Positions 45,733 to 56,068 of a stretch of DNA of 64,000 nt are shown here, one piece after another. How positions within the stretch are numbered: the first letter of the stretch is position 1; the number at the start of each line of letters is the position of its first letter. Location of the stretch: assembly GCA_026686845.1 (NCBI GenBank), contig JAIVEN010000010.1:31656001-31720000 (forward strand). Reading direction: 5' to 3'. The translations under genes were made by a program, and so were the position numbers. The notes beneath the pieces are model-generated. The model was not told where the DNA came from, ran no database searches, and saw only the letters and a program-made list of their open reading frames with translations. This DNA comes from Adenanthera pavonina. Lineage: Eukaryota; Streptophyta; Magnoliopsida; Fabales; Fabaceae.

Positions 45733-46563
45733 CAACAACAACATTAGCCTTATCCCACTAATGTAAGGTCAGCTATATGGATTATATGACACCAATGGAC
45801 TCTATCAAATGCCATCTCCTCAGATAAATCATTTCTTAAGAGATCATTCCTTATAATTTCCCTTAGTGTTCTTTTTGGTCTTCCTCTATGTCTTTTGATA
45901 GGGCTCCAAACTATTTGATCAACTCTCCTCTCTGGCTCCTCTTGCCCTCTTCTTTGTATATGCCCAAACCACCTTAAACGATTTTCCACTATTTTCTTCT
46001 CAATAGGTGCTACTTCGACTTTCCTTCGTATACAATCATTTCATTTCTTATCCAATTTTGTATGACTACACATTCATCTCAAGATTCTCATCTCTACTAC
46101 TCACATTTTATACTCTTGTTAACCTTTCAAAGCCCAACATTTACTATCATATAGTATCGTTGGCCTTATAGCTGTTTGATAGAATTTCCCTTTAAGCTTA
46201 GTAGGTACCTTGCGGTCACAAATAACTCCTGATACTTTTCTCCACTTTAACCACCCAGCTTGTATTCTATACATAATATCTCTATTAATTTCACCATCAC
46301 TCTATAAAATTGACCCCAAATATTTAAACTTTGACACTTCTAGAATAGTTTACTCTTCAATTTTTACCCCCAAATCATTTCTAACTAGGCTCTTTTTAAA
46401 TTTACATTACATATATTATGTCTTACTTCTATTCAAGCGGAAACCCTTTGATTCCAAAGCGTGTCTTCATAACTCAAGTCAGAGTTTGTGACCTCAAAAA
46501 ATCTAGAAGCTTACAATGCATAGTTTGCTCTCCTTCGTATACAATACTATAGTTTGTGACCTC
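45733..46563 (-). mobile_element. RTE-type LINE, 5'-truncated, 19-bp TSD
   Basis: Flanked by AAAAAATCTACAAGAAATA at 45714-45732 and 46564-46582. Read on the minus strand it carries the end of an RTE reverse transcriptase ORF: KYLGSIL, a WLKWRKVSGVICDRKVPTKL segment, ENRLRWFGHIQRR, KRHRGRPKRTLREIIRNDLL. It ends in (TTG)n, the tail type of plant RTE elements. Internal stops are present. The 5' end near 46500-46563 carries a duplicated GTTTGTGACCTCAAAAAATC segment, possibly filler made during integration. It sits next to exon g of the PELP1-like relic. Confidence 0.88.
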
Positions 46564-46610
46564 AAAAAATCTACAAGAAATAAGTACAGGAAAAATAAAA
46601 TGAAAAATTT

Positions 46611-47075
46611 CGTTTTAGGACCTTCTAAGATAAAATACTATAATTTGTGACCTCAAAATGGCTTATTAACAAAGAAGGAACAAGGTCCTTAATTGAAATT
46701 AAATTCAAAGGTCATTTACCAAAATGCCCGTACTCATTCATCAATTTAGTCCTCAGGTTTTTTCAACCCATCCTCCAACATTTCCAACTTGTCATCCACA
46801 ATTTCCAACCATAAGATTCAGATAGAGAGCAAACAAATGTTCAGCTTGAGGGATTTTCAACCAATACTCAAGAATTTCTAACTTATCATCCACTATTTCC
46901 AGCCATAGAGTTCAAATGGAGAGCAAACAAGTACACCTTGAGGGATTTCCAACCTATTCTCCATAATTTCCAACCATAGAGTGTAGATGAACTTTGTTCC
47001 TTCTTTATCAACAAGTTATTTTGATTTGGAGGTAACAAATTGTATTATTTTTTCTTAGAAGGTCCTAAACCCAAA
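46611..47075. mobile_element. MITE with about 75-bp inverted ends and internal tandem repeats
   Basis: The left end GTTTTAGGACCTTCTAAGATA and the right end (complement GGGTTTAGGACCTTCTAAGAA) continue as inverted repeats through TTTGTGACCTC/TTTGTTACCTC to AAGAAGGAACAA. The inside (46760-46985) has about 2.5 tandem copies of a roughly 95-bp unit with TTTCCAACYTRTCATCCAC, AGATAGAGAGCAAACAA and CTTGAGGGATTT. No coding capacity. Flanking 9-mers AAAAATTTC and CAAATTTTC match at 7 of 9 positions, so a Mutator-type 9-bp duplication is possible but not proven. Confidence 0.72.
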
Positions 47076-47140
47076 TTTTCCCAAAATAAAAGGGATTATG
47101 AGAGGATACAACCCAACTAGGGAAGCATACATAGACATAG

Positions 47141-47508
47141 TGCTGTCAGATAATATTGGGGAAGGGTAGAAGATAGATAAGAAGAGTAAAAAATTAAAAA
47201 GGGGAGGAAATTCACTGAACAATTCATAATAATATTCAATCAATAGGAAAAGAGAGATATCACATTGAGTAGTTCTAGGGCTTATTTATAGAAGTCTAAA
47301 TCCTAATTTAACTAGGATTCTAAAAGGATAAAATAATTTAAATCTAAACAAAAGATAAATAATAAACTAAACTATTTCTTAAGACATAAGATAAAATAAA
47401 TCTAATAAAATAACAAAATCCTAAAAATAAAATAAATTCAAAATAAATTAAATCTAAATAATCTAAATTATTTAAAATCCTACTTATCTAATTATCTTTT
47501 TTGCATCA
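47141..47508 (-). repeat. 3' LTR of element E
   Basis: About 368 bp. Minus strand starts TGATGCAAAAAAGATAATTAG. Differs by scattered substitutions and small gaps from the 5' LTR. Confidence 0.9.
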
Positions 47509-47573
47509 TGCTCCCCTACTTGAAAGGACTCTCCTTTGGAAAGCTAATACTCCCGTAGATCTAGGAAACCTTT

Positions 47574-48200
47574 TTAGCAAATAAGATAGTAAAGGAAGAG
47601 ATCTGAGTAAAGGACCATTTCTTCAATAACCCAAGTATTATTCAACTCAGGAAATCCTTTCCACCAAACAAGATAATGATGAATGGGATCTAAGCAAAGA
47701 GACTTCATATCAAAACTCCATATGGGTGCTGAATTTGGAAAACGCTTCCAATGGATAAGGTATTGGTGGATGGAATTTTTAGGCAATAAAACATTGCGCT
47801 CTTCGTTTAAAGTAGCAATCTTTACACTAAGTGGCATAATAGATGGATAAGGTGGAACAAGAGCATGCTGTAGCTGCGCATCAACAACCTTAGAGGACAC
47901 AACTTCCATTGGTAGAGATTGTTTTAGCATTTGTCCCTTCTTCAAGCTTCTTTCATCTTCGAAAACTAAAATATCAAGGTCGTCTTTGGATTCTGGGGAA
48001 TTGTTTGTAGGTGGTGTTGTTTCAATTTGCTTTGTAGCTTTAACCTCCTAGTTTGCTTGCTCTTCTTCCATCTGACACTTGCATTCTTCCTCTAAAGCCT
48101 TATAAGTTATCTCTATGCCCTTATTCAGCAACTTGAAGGCATATAGGATGCCTTTGGATAATCTTTTTGATTCATTAAATTAAACTTACAATTCGTTTCA
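47574..48200 (-). pseudogene. Fused gag/chromodomain remnant of element E
   Basis: Minus strand: a coiled-coil-like gag start near 48240-48180, stops, an acidic part (SPESKDDLDILVFEDERSLK), then an open stretch from 47945 to 47574. It contains two chromodomain-like repeats side by side: HQYLIHWKRFPNSAPIW and HHYLVWWKGFPELNNTW. The chromodomain of chromoviruses normally sits at the end of integrase and guides insertion to marked chromatin. Here it follows gag directly, so the whole enzymatic part was removed. Confidence 0.68.
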
Positions 48201-48657
48201 TTCATGCGACGATCAAGGCGATCAAACGAATGCTCAAAGCGCTCTAAGGAAGTTGTAATAATGATATTAATTCAAATATACCTCCAAATAAGCTTCTAGA
48301 TGATGATTCTTGTAGTTAGGATAGGCTGGCAAGGAAAGAATTTTGCGCAACAACTCAAAAATTGCAGAAAAAGTGAATCTGAAGCAACTACACGGACGGC
48401 GAGTGGGGTGACGTGTGGGGCAGGTGAAGCCCACATGCAAAGGGTTCTGCTGGTGCGTGACAACGTGTCTGGCGACAAGGCTTCAGGGTTTGGCCAGTTT
48501 TGAGGAGCTAATCATGATGGTGGTGTGATCTTGGCAAAAACACATTAGGAAGTATGGTTTCTAGTACAGACAGTGAAATGGTTGGGCTTTCCAACAAGTT
48601 TTTAGGTAGGTTTCTGGTGAGGGAAGTGTGAGAAGGAACTTGGCTTTGATACCAAAT

Positions 48658-49028
48658 TGATGTGGGATAAGGTAGGAAGGGTAGAAGACAGATGAGAAGA
48701 GTAGAAAATTAAAAAGGAGAGGAAATTCACTGAACAATTCTCAATAATATTCAATCAATAGGAAAAGAGAGATATCACAATGAGTAGTTCTAAGGCTTAT
48801 TTATAAAGGTCTAAATCCTAATCTAATTATGATCCTAAAAGGATAAAATAATTTAAATCTAAACAAAAGATAAATAATAAACTAAATCATATCCTAAAAC
48901 ATAAGATAAAGATAAATCTAAACCAAATAACAAAATCCTAAAAGATAAAATAAATTCAAAATAAATCAAATCTAAATAATCTAATAATTATTTAAAATTC
49001 TAATTATCTAATTATCTTTTTTGCATCA
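48658..49028 (-). repeat. 5' LTR of element E
   Basis: About 371 bp, followed on the minus strand by ATT and then the primer site TGGTATCAAAGCC at 48654-48642. The AT-rich core is almost all A and T with ATCTAAA-type repeats. Confidence 0.9.
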
Positions 49029-49033
49029 CATAG

Positions 49034-49746
49034 TCAAGGTTTGGAAATGACAAATATATTACAGAGCTTGTGTTTGTTAAACTTCATACAATTCAACTAT
49101 ATTTCTAGACCAAATACCACTCATATAAACACGAAACAAATAAATAGAAGACAAACATATAGGGCAGGATATTGAGCCTTCAATTCTTCTACAAATATCA
49201 AACAATCTAGAATATCTGCTCAACATAAATCTCTAACTTGTACATTACTCTGCAGATTATTCTAACAGATGCCGCAGAGAAATCATAAACTGCATGCTAA
49301 ATTATTTTTTTTTCCATCTAAATTCTTGAGATTCAAGGTAAGATCTAGTTTAGACAAGTAGTTTGTAGGGATGTGGTTGACTAAAAACTAAAATATAAGA
49401 AAAGATAAACGAAAATCGAAACCAATAATCTTATGCACTTCTGTGCAGCAGAAATTGGAGGATGTAAAAACAAATAATTTAATATTTTTCTAGTACATGA
49501 CATGATTAACTCATTCCTATAAGAAAAAAAGGAAATTTGCTGTGGAGTTTAATGGAAAGGCAATTATTACATTGAGCTTTTAGCCACGGGATCATAAATA
49601 TAGTTAAACCCAAGAAAAGACAAAACGAAAACTTGAATTCACATTTCCAATGGTTCAGATAAAGACAGCTTCAAACAGCCACACTTTGTCAACAATATAA
49701 TATCAACAGTCAGCAATGGGACATCTTTGTTAGAAAGTATACATAC
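49034..49746. other. PELP1-like intron sequence, no feature seen
   Basis: AT-rich, no ORF, repeat or RNA recognised between element E and exon f. Confidence 0.5.
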
Positions 49747-49874
49747 CAACACCCATGGAAATAAGGAGAATTCTTGTGATAGAATAGACTTTGATTCTTA
49801 ATTCTGGCAATGCACATGACTCGAAGTACACTGAAATGATTCGTGCAGTAGAGGCCGCATGGGGCAATAGTTAA
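49747..49874 (-). pseudogene. PELP1-like exon f with nonsense codon
   Basis: 128 bp. Acceptor ATTGTAG, donor GTATGT. Its second codon is TAA (49873-49871) where the family has Gln (SQLLPHAA-like), consistent with CAA to TAA. It then reads LLPHAASTARIISVYF and CALPELRIKVYSITR, ending LLISMGVG. Confidence 0.78.
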
Positions 49875-50698
49875 CTACAATACAGATATGGTCAATAAGT
49901 AGAATTCTGCATTCTTGCAGGAAATAAATACACAAAAGATAAATGAGGAAAAATCACATACAAATCATACATGGTATAGAGAGAAAGATGAAATGAGTTC
50001 TTACATGTACTAAGAGAACTAATCCTACTAAGAGTTCATATCCTACTATCACAAGAATGGTTCCCCAAATAGAACTTGAGAACATAACATAAGCCCACCC
50101 CAAAAGCCCATATACTCATAACGCATTGAAACAGGAAAAGAACAATGTCGGAATGCTTAAGAAAAGGATATTTGGTTGGATAAAAGAAACAACAGGCTTT
50201 CACTCTGCAGTGCTACGAGAGACATAATAATGGCCACCGACAATTCTGGAGACCATTTGTTCAAATGGTACCACAAATAATAACCTTTAAAAATAAGTTG
50301 TTTTAGTAATAACATTCAACAACAAAAGTAATAGCATCAACAAAAATATGAATAACAAGGAAGTTGAAACAGAACAATGATATATGTACAAGACAATTAG
50401 TTAAAAAATAAATATCAAATGACCAAGAGAAACAGAATGTTGTGGGACAAATGATTAAGAGTCATAGACCAAGGCAATGGATATAAACTTGAGAGAAGGC
50501 TAGACAAATGCATTAATGTAAAAGACTTTGACATAGTAGAGACCTTTAAGGTTCTAGAAAGCTTAACATTTCATGTATCACATAAGTTGCACCACCAACT
50601 GAACACCCCCCTTCTTTTTTTTTGTTTTGTTTTGCTTTTTTTTTTTTTTGTTGGGGTTCTTTTAAAGAAAGGAGGGTAAAGGTATTAAGTAGGTATAC
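49875..50698. other. PELP1-like intron between exons e and f
   Basis: No gene seen. On the minus strand it includes an A-rich tract complementary to the T-runs at 50613-50649. Confidence 0.5.
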
Positions 50699-50883
50699 CT
50701 GCCCACACCCTTTAAGACAGCAGCGAGCAATTCCAGACCATATGAGTGCAAAACAGGAAGTTCAGAACAAATATCCTCTTGCTGCTTGGCAGTCACAAAG
50801 GGCATTGACATTTGTGACAAAGAGCCATTCACCATCAGTACTCTGTCAACAAGAGCCAATAACATGCGAACAGGAACATTTAC
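50699..50883 (-). pseudogene. PELP1-like exon e
   Basis: 185 bp, VNVPVRMLLALVDRVLMVNG ... FVTAKQQEDICSELPVLHSY ... LKGVG plus two bases. Acceptor TTTGCCAG, donor GTATAC. Open. Together with exon d it is the most diagnostic part of the gene. Confidence 0.82.
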
Positions 50884-50991
50884 CTGGCAAATAGTAGCAC
50901 ATTGATTTTCATCATTCTTCTATATCACATTTAAAATTTGTAGTAAAAAACCTGGATCCTCATTCCTTCTCTTGAAAGAACTAAACAGTAC

Positions 50992-51185
50992 CTTAAAGGG
51001 TTACGAACTTGTAAGCATTGTGCAACAGCAAAGCATAAGTGTAGAGACAATAGACATTGGTGATCGCTCAAACCTTTTTGCTGCTTCGTAATTTGCTTTT
51101 TCAGAGGGTAAATAGCCACCTATAGCTGGGGGACGATCTTTTCCAGGTCGAACAAATAATTTAACAAGTTCATGGCGCTTGGTTT
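50992..51185 (-). pseudogene. PELP1-like exon d with nonsense codon
   Basis: 194 bp beginning TKRHELVKLFVRPGKDRPP and including SIVSTLMLCCCTMLTSS. It then has a TAA at 51003-51001 where the family pattern has Tyr (SYPVQ-like, here S-stop-PFK). The true donor GTACTG follows AAG at 50992, in phase with the next exon, so the stop is a mutation inside the exon and not the gene end. Confidence 0.78.
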
Positions 51186-51257
51186 CTGGAATATGAGCAA
51201 CATGGTCAACTACTGTCACTACCTGGCACCAATGAAACAAATAATAGTGATGTATAC

Positions 51258-51387
51258 CTTCTTCTAGACCTTGAAAGGCATGATTCAATTGATCATTTAT
51301 TACGATCAAAATTTTCTGCATCATGACGAACCGGCTTTCTGCATCTCCTTTTGATTTTGGCAGTAATGCTAGGGAATGAGCTAGTTT
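51258..51387 (-). pseudogene. PELP1-like exon c
   Basis: 130 bp, KLAHSLALLPKSKGD ... MMQKILIVINDQLN ... QGLEE plus one base. Acceptor CTCCAG, donor GTATAC. Open. The remaining G joins AA of the next exon to give Glu. Confidence 0.8.
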
Positions 51388-52124
51388 CTGGAGTTACAAC
51401 ACCAAGCAAAAGCCAGGACATATAAGATCAAGACCCTGCACGTGTGTGCACACTCACATATATGTACACATATACATATACTCTTTCTAAGAGACCATAC
51501 ATCCAGAGAAAAGAGTTCAATCTTCTAAATTAAAGGCAAAGTTGAAGGCAACAAAAACAAGTCAATAAATCCCACCCTATTAGACACCAACTGACGAAAC
51601 TCCATAAAAATTACTAAATATTTATGCCAAAATCCAAATTAATGCATTATGAGAAAATACTCTTAATTTTATTTTATGGTGTAATATATCATTATAATTA
51701 GGCTTGTATTTGGGTAATTGGGCTACTTTAATTTTTATTTAGGGATTTCATTAAAAGTTTTTGGGCCCAGAGTTATGTTAGCCCATACCAAAATTTCCCA
51801 GCTGGATTAAGCTATTTGATATCATTTAAGGCTCATTTAGTGAGAGGAAAAGAGAGCAAAATGAAAAGAGATTTTGAGGATATAAAATGACTTTTGTACC
51901 CCTACTTGAAAAAAGTGATAAAAAGGAGACAGAAATTGTTAAGTAATGATTGAAAAAATATAATAGACTTCATACGAAAAAAAAAGATAATAAACATTGC
52001 AATAAAATAAGGGAATGAAAATCCCATTGCCTTAGACAAAAAAAACAGGGCCTTATATACTTGACGCCATTGGTATTTCTTATTTTGGTTTCCTATAAAT
52101 GGGCCTTGAGTCGCTAGGGAATAT
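51388..52124. other. PELP1-like intron, left of element F
   Basis: Short CA/TA-rich stretch at 51439-51480. No gene. Ends in the duplication AATAT (52120-52124). Confidence 0.5.
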
Positions 52125-52366
52125 TGATAAGGTGTGGAAGAATTATAGAGAGAGAAAAGAGTGAGAGAGAGAGAGAGAGAGAGGAAAGAGGAAGAGAAAT
52201 AAGAGGAAGAGAAGAGAGAGTTAAGAGAAACTAGAACTCTTATTTAGAAAATAGAAATAACTTCCAAACTTTCCTTACACTCCCTTTATAGTCGTTGTCC
52301 CTCCAACGGCTATAACCACCCAACTGACATTTAATTGTTTCACATACACACTTATACATCATGACA
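52125..52366 (-). repeat. 3' LTR of element F
   Basis: 242 bp with a GA microsatellite at 52163-52183. Preceded on the minus strand by a G-rich purine tract (GGCAGGGGGTTGGAGG). Confidence 0.9.
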
Positions 52367-52479
52367 ATACCTCCAACCCCCTGCCCCCCTCTCTCTCCAA
52401 AAGACCCTTGACCTCAAGGGTCAATAATCACAAAAGAAGGGTACTATTTTTGGAACTGAAATGAGGAAACCCAAGTGGC

Positions 52480-54779
52480 TTCCTCATCAAGTAAGCCTTT
52501 CCATTGCACCAACACCTCTCTAAAGATCCGTCCCTTCTTCCTACGAATTCTTTTGTTCAAAATCTTCTTAGGTAGGTTTTCTTCTAAAAGCAGAGGCCAG
52601 TCCACGGGTGGATGTCTTTTGCTTAACTATAGGATTAGGGCATAGTTTAAGTAGTGATACATGAAAGGTAGGATAAATCCGAGAGTCAGCAGGCAGTTCT
52701 AATCTATATGCAACTGGAGCTATTCTTTCCATCACCCTATAAGGTCCAAAATACCTAGGAGCCAATTTCTGAGTACTCCAAGAAGCTGCTTAAATCTGAA
52801 GATAGGGCTGCAATTTTAAGAAACCCCATTGCCCCAACTGAAATTCTCTATTAGATCTTTTTAAATCTGCCTTCTGCTTCATATGGTTCACAACTCTGCT
52901 CAAAGGATGCTTGATAACAGACACTACCTCTTCCCTTGCAGAGAAAGAATGATCTATAGCTTCAACTGAGGATTCCCTTAGTAAATAAGGACTATGAATA
53001 GGAGCCTTCTACCCATATAAAAGCTCATAAGGAGTTGCCTTGGTGGATGTATGAAAAGTGGTATTACACCACCATTCTACATGAGATAGCCACCTACTCC
53101 ATTCCTTAGGTTTCTCTTAACACATACACCTCAAATAGGATTCTAGACAGTGATAAAGCACTTTTGATTGCCCATCTGTTTGGTGATGGTGAGCTGAAGA
53201 TAACCTTTGTTGAACTCCAAATATCCTCAAGAACTCCTTCTAGAAATTACTTGTAAAAATAGGATCTCTATCACTTATAATTTCCAATGGAGCACCATGA
53301 AGCTTATAAATTTGATCCATAAATTGTGAGCAGCAAGGAAGCAGAGAAAGGATGAGAAAGAGCTAGGAAATGTGCATATTTACTTTACCATTAGATCTAG
53401 GAAGGCCTTCAATGAAATCCATTATAATACTGTACCATATCCTACTAGGAATAGGAAGAGGTTGTAAAAGTCCAGGAGTAACCACTGTTTCAGTTTTACA
53501 TCGAGCATAAGTATCACAATTCTTCATAAAATCTTTAACGTCTTGAAACCACCAAAATAAGCCCTTCATATGTTTATAGGTAGCATTAATGCCTGAATGC
53601 CCCCCTTGAGGGCTAGCATGCATCCACTTCAGAAGTTGTTGTCTCAAAGAAGCATTGTCTCCAATCACCCACTTTCCCTTCCTTCTTGAATGTTTACCAT
53701 CCCAAGAATACTTACCAATAACATCTGGATGTTGCTATAAGTGACTGATTAAGCTTCCCAAATTAACATCTTCATCCCAGCTCTTTTCAATTTTTGTCAT
53801 CAATTCAAAGGATATGGTAGATAGCACCATTGTAACAATTGAGGACCTTATAGTCGAGAAAGAGTATCAGCTACACTATTATCCTTCCCCTTCTTATAAT
53901 GAATTTCATATTCATAACCCATAAGTTTAACTACCCAATACATCTAAAAAGAAGTCTACAACTTTTGATCCAGCAAATATTTTTAACTTTGTTGATCTGT
54001 TTTAATTATAAATCGCCTTTTATCTAAATATTGATGTCAATGCTCCATTGTTTGAACTACAGCAAGTAACTTCTTCTCATAACTTGAGAGATTTAGATGT
54101 CGTGGAGCTAAAGCCTTGCTAAGAAAATGCAATTGGATGATCTTTCTACATTAGAATTGCACCAATACCAGACCCATAAGCATCAATCTCAACTACAAAA
54201 ATCTCGCTAAAATCTACTGGTGCAAGGACTGGAGCTGAAGTAAGAACTCCCTTTAGTTTATCAAAAGCTTCAGCAACATTTTGAGACAATTGAAAATTGT
54301 TTGTCTTCAATAGCTCAGTTAAAGATCTAGCTATTTCACCATAATTTCTGATAAAACACCCATAATAGCCAAACAATACTAGAAAAGCTCTCAATTGTTT
54401 AATATTCCAGGTGCCGGCCATTCTTGAACTGCTTTGATTTTCTGAGGATCAATAGATACACCCCCATTGCCTATTATGTGTCCTAGATACTCCACCTTAG
54501 TTGTAGCAAAAGTGCACTTGCTTTCTTTGACAAAATAGAAGTTTTGCCATTGGACTTCAAACACCACCTTCAAGGGTTTAACATGTTCATCTAATGAAGA
54601 ACTGTACACTAAGATGTCATTAAAAAAAAAGTACAGATCTCCTCAAATAAGGCCTGAAAATACTGTTATTGCTCCTTGAAATATGGTAGGAGAATTGGTT
54701 AGGCCAAATGGTATAACTAACCATTCATAATGGCCTGAATGCATCTTGAAGGTTGTCTTATAACTATCTCCAGGTTCTA
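52480..54779 (-). pseudogene. pol: pol of element F (RT, RNase H, integrase, chromodomain)
   Basis: Minus-strand order: RT palm GHYEWLVIPFGLTNSP and a decayed FFNDILVYSS (normally FxDDILVYS, one catalytic Asp lost to Asn); thumb KCTFATTKVEYLGHII; RNase H start VVEIDAYGSGIGAILM; integrase zinc region GHSGINATYKHMKGLFWW with CDTYARCK (second Cys lost); integrase core MDFIEGLP; end region APRYFGPYRVMERI and VAYRLELP; chromodomain VLVQWKGLLDEEATWV at about 52540-52480. Fingers and first palm motif of RT are deleted with protease. Frames shift repeatedly. Confidence 0.85.
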
Positions 54780-55790
54780 TCGTTGAGGGCAGTCATGGTT
54801 CTTTGAAAATTTTTTATGACAATAAAAACACAGATTTTGATTTCGTTGTTGTTATACCTCTTCAAGTGTTAAAACCTTGTTAATCTTGTATGTAGGCCTT
54901 GCTACTTCTTTATTCTTCAATTTTGGATGGGACCCAACAACAACTAACATGTTTAACTGGGACCCACTCTCTACTACAGTAGTTTGAGAAGTCCTCAACC
55001 TGTCCATAACTCCTCCCAGCTGTCTTCCTCCATTCGTGACACCAAGATTCAAATTCTTGGAGACCTATTTCGTGTATCCCTTCATAGAATTCAACTTTTG
55101 AAGTCGAAAAATACTTCTTGCATCCATTAAAGTTGTGGGCTTGAAGAAACGAACGAGACCGGCCAAATCTTGCTGAAGCCTAACCAAGTAATTTTTGGGC
55201 AACACCAATTTATTGCCAATACAATCAAACTAGTCATTGTAATCGGCCAATGGCCCAAATCTCAACATCATAAGATTGTGAGTAGGGTCTTCAAAGGCTA
55301 GGCTGAACCTATTCTTGAGGGCTTTTGCATATTCTTGCCAAGAAATCACCTCACCCTCATGACTTTGTTCAAATGCCCGATGCCATTGGAATGCCTTCTC
55401 GTCATGATGCAAGCTGGCCAACGTAATTTTTAAGTCTTTAGGTGTCTCATCAAGGCAAAAGTAAGTTTCACACTTGACAATCCACCTAAGAATGTCTCCT
55501 CTCTAAAACCTAGAAAACTCTATCTTAGTGAAGCATGTCTGCAGCTAATATTCCCTTGGTTCTTGCCTATGACAACGCCCATCATTTCTAATAGTATGAA
55601 CACCATTATGTCCTCCTTGATTGGCCTCGTGTATAAACTCCTTGTGTTCTCGCATGAAGCCAGTTAATTGGGCAGAAAGACCTTGAATTAACTCTTGCAT
55701 TGATGTCAGTTTCTAATCCATCTTTTGCTCCAACTGCTCCTCCATCTCACATAGGGATGTTTGTGTGCGAGTTTCTATTCCCATAATGGC
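54780..55790 (-). pseudogene. gag: gag of element F
   Basis: The gag core is visible at 55421-55230: ASLHHDEKAFQWHRAF, then WQEYAKALKNRF and DPTHNLMMLRFG, typical of the Ty3/gypsy gag domain. A gypsy-type zinc knuckle CFYCHKKFSKNHDC is at about 54835-54790. Stops lie between and around these parts. Immediately after the knuckle the sequence jumps into RT, so protease is missing. Confidence 0.8.
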
Positions 55791-55816
55791 CCAGAAAGGA
55801 TTTGGTTTGATACCAT

Positions 55817-56063
55817 TGATAAGGTATGGAAGAATTATAGAGAGAGAAAAGAGTGATAGAGAGAAAGAGAGGAAAGAGGAAGAGAAGATAGAATTAAGAG
55901 AAACTGGAATTCTTATTTAGAAAAACAGAAATGACATAACCTCCAAACTTTCCTTACACTCCCTTTACAGTCGTTGCCCCTCCAATGGCTATAACCACCC
56001 AACTGACATTTAATTGTTTCACACACACACACACACACGTGTTCACACTTACTTATCATAACA
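55817..56063 (-). repeat. 5' LTR of element F
   Basis: 247 bp. Same sequence as the other LTR apart from microsatellite length differences (GA run, CA run) and a few substitutions. Confidence 0.9.
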
Positions 56064-56068
56064 AATAT

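Larger units (their letters stand above)
47141..49028 (-). mobile_element. Element E: mini-LTR retroelement, TSD CATAG, chromodomain remnant
   Basis: Two direct repeats of about 370 bp (47141-47508 and 48658-49028) are flanked by CATAG at 47136-47140 and 49029-49033. On the minus strand a primer site TGGTATCAAAGCC (48654-48642) follows the right LTR, and a purine tract (AGTAGGGGAGCA) precedes the left LTR. The internal region is only 1.15 kb. It keeps a gag N-terminus-like segment (ERFEHSFDRLDRRMNET) and a chromodomain-like segment, with protease, RT, RNase H and integrase all missing. This is a non-autonomous Ty3/gypsy chromovirus derivative. Confidence 0.9.
52125..56063 (-). mobile_element. 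Element F: Ty3/gypsy chromovirus with short LTRs, TSD AATAT
   Basis: LTRs at 52125-52366 and 55817-56063 (242 and 247 bp), flanked by AATAT at 52120-52124 and 56064-56068. On the minus strand a primer site TGGTATCAAACC (55815-55804) follows the right LTR. Then gag, zinc knuckle, RT, RNase H, integrase and chromodomain, which is the Ty3/gypsy order. The short LTRs and terminal chromodomain suggest a Reina-like chromovirus. It lies in an intron of the PELP1-like relic and is inactive: stops throughout and a deletion between the zinc knuckle and RT. Confidence 0.93.

Noticed and set aside
48300..48503. Open frames on both strands near 48.3-48.5 kb
   Set aside because: They lie in the leader between primer site and gag remnant of element E and match no family.
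50622..50894. Plus-strand open frame over 50.6-50.9 kb
   Set aside because: It is the antisense of PELP1-like exon e; the minus strand has splice borders and family similarity.
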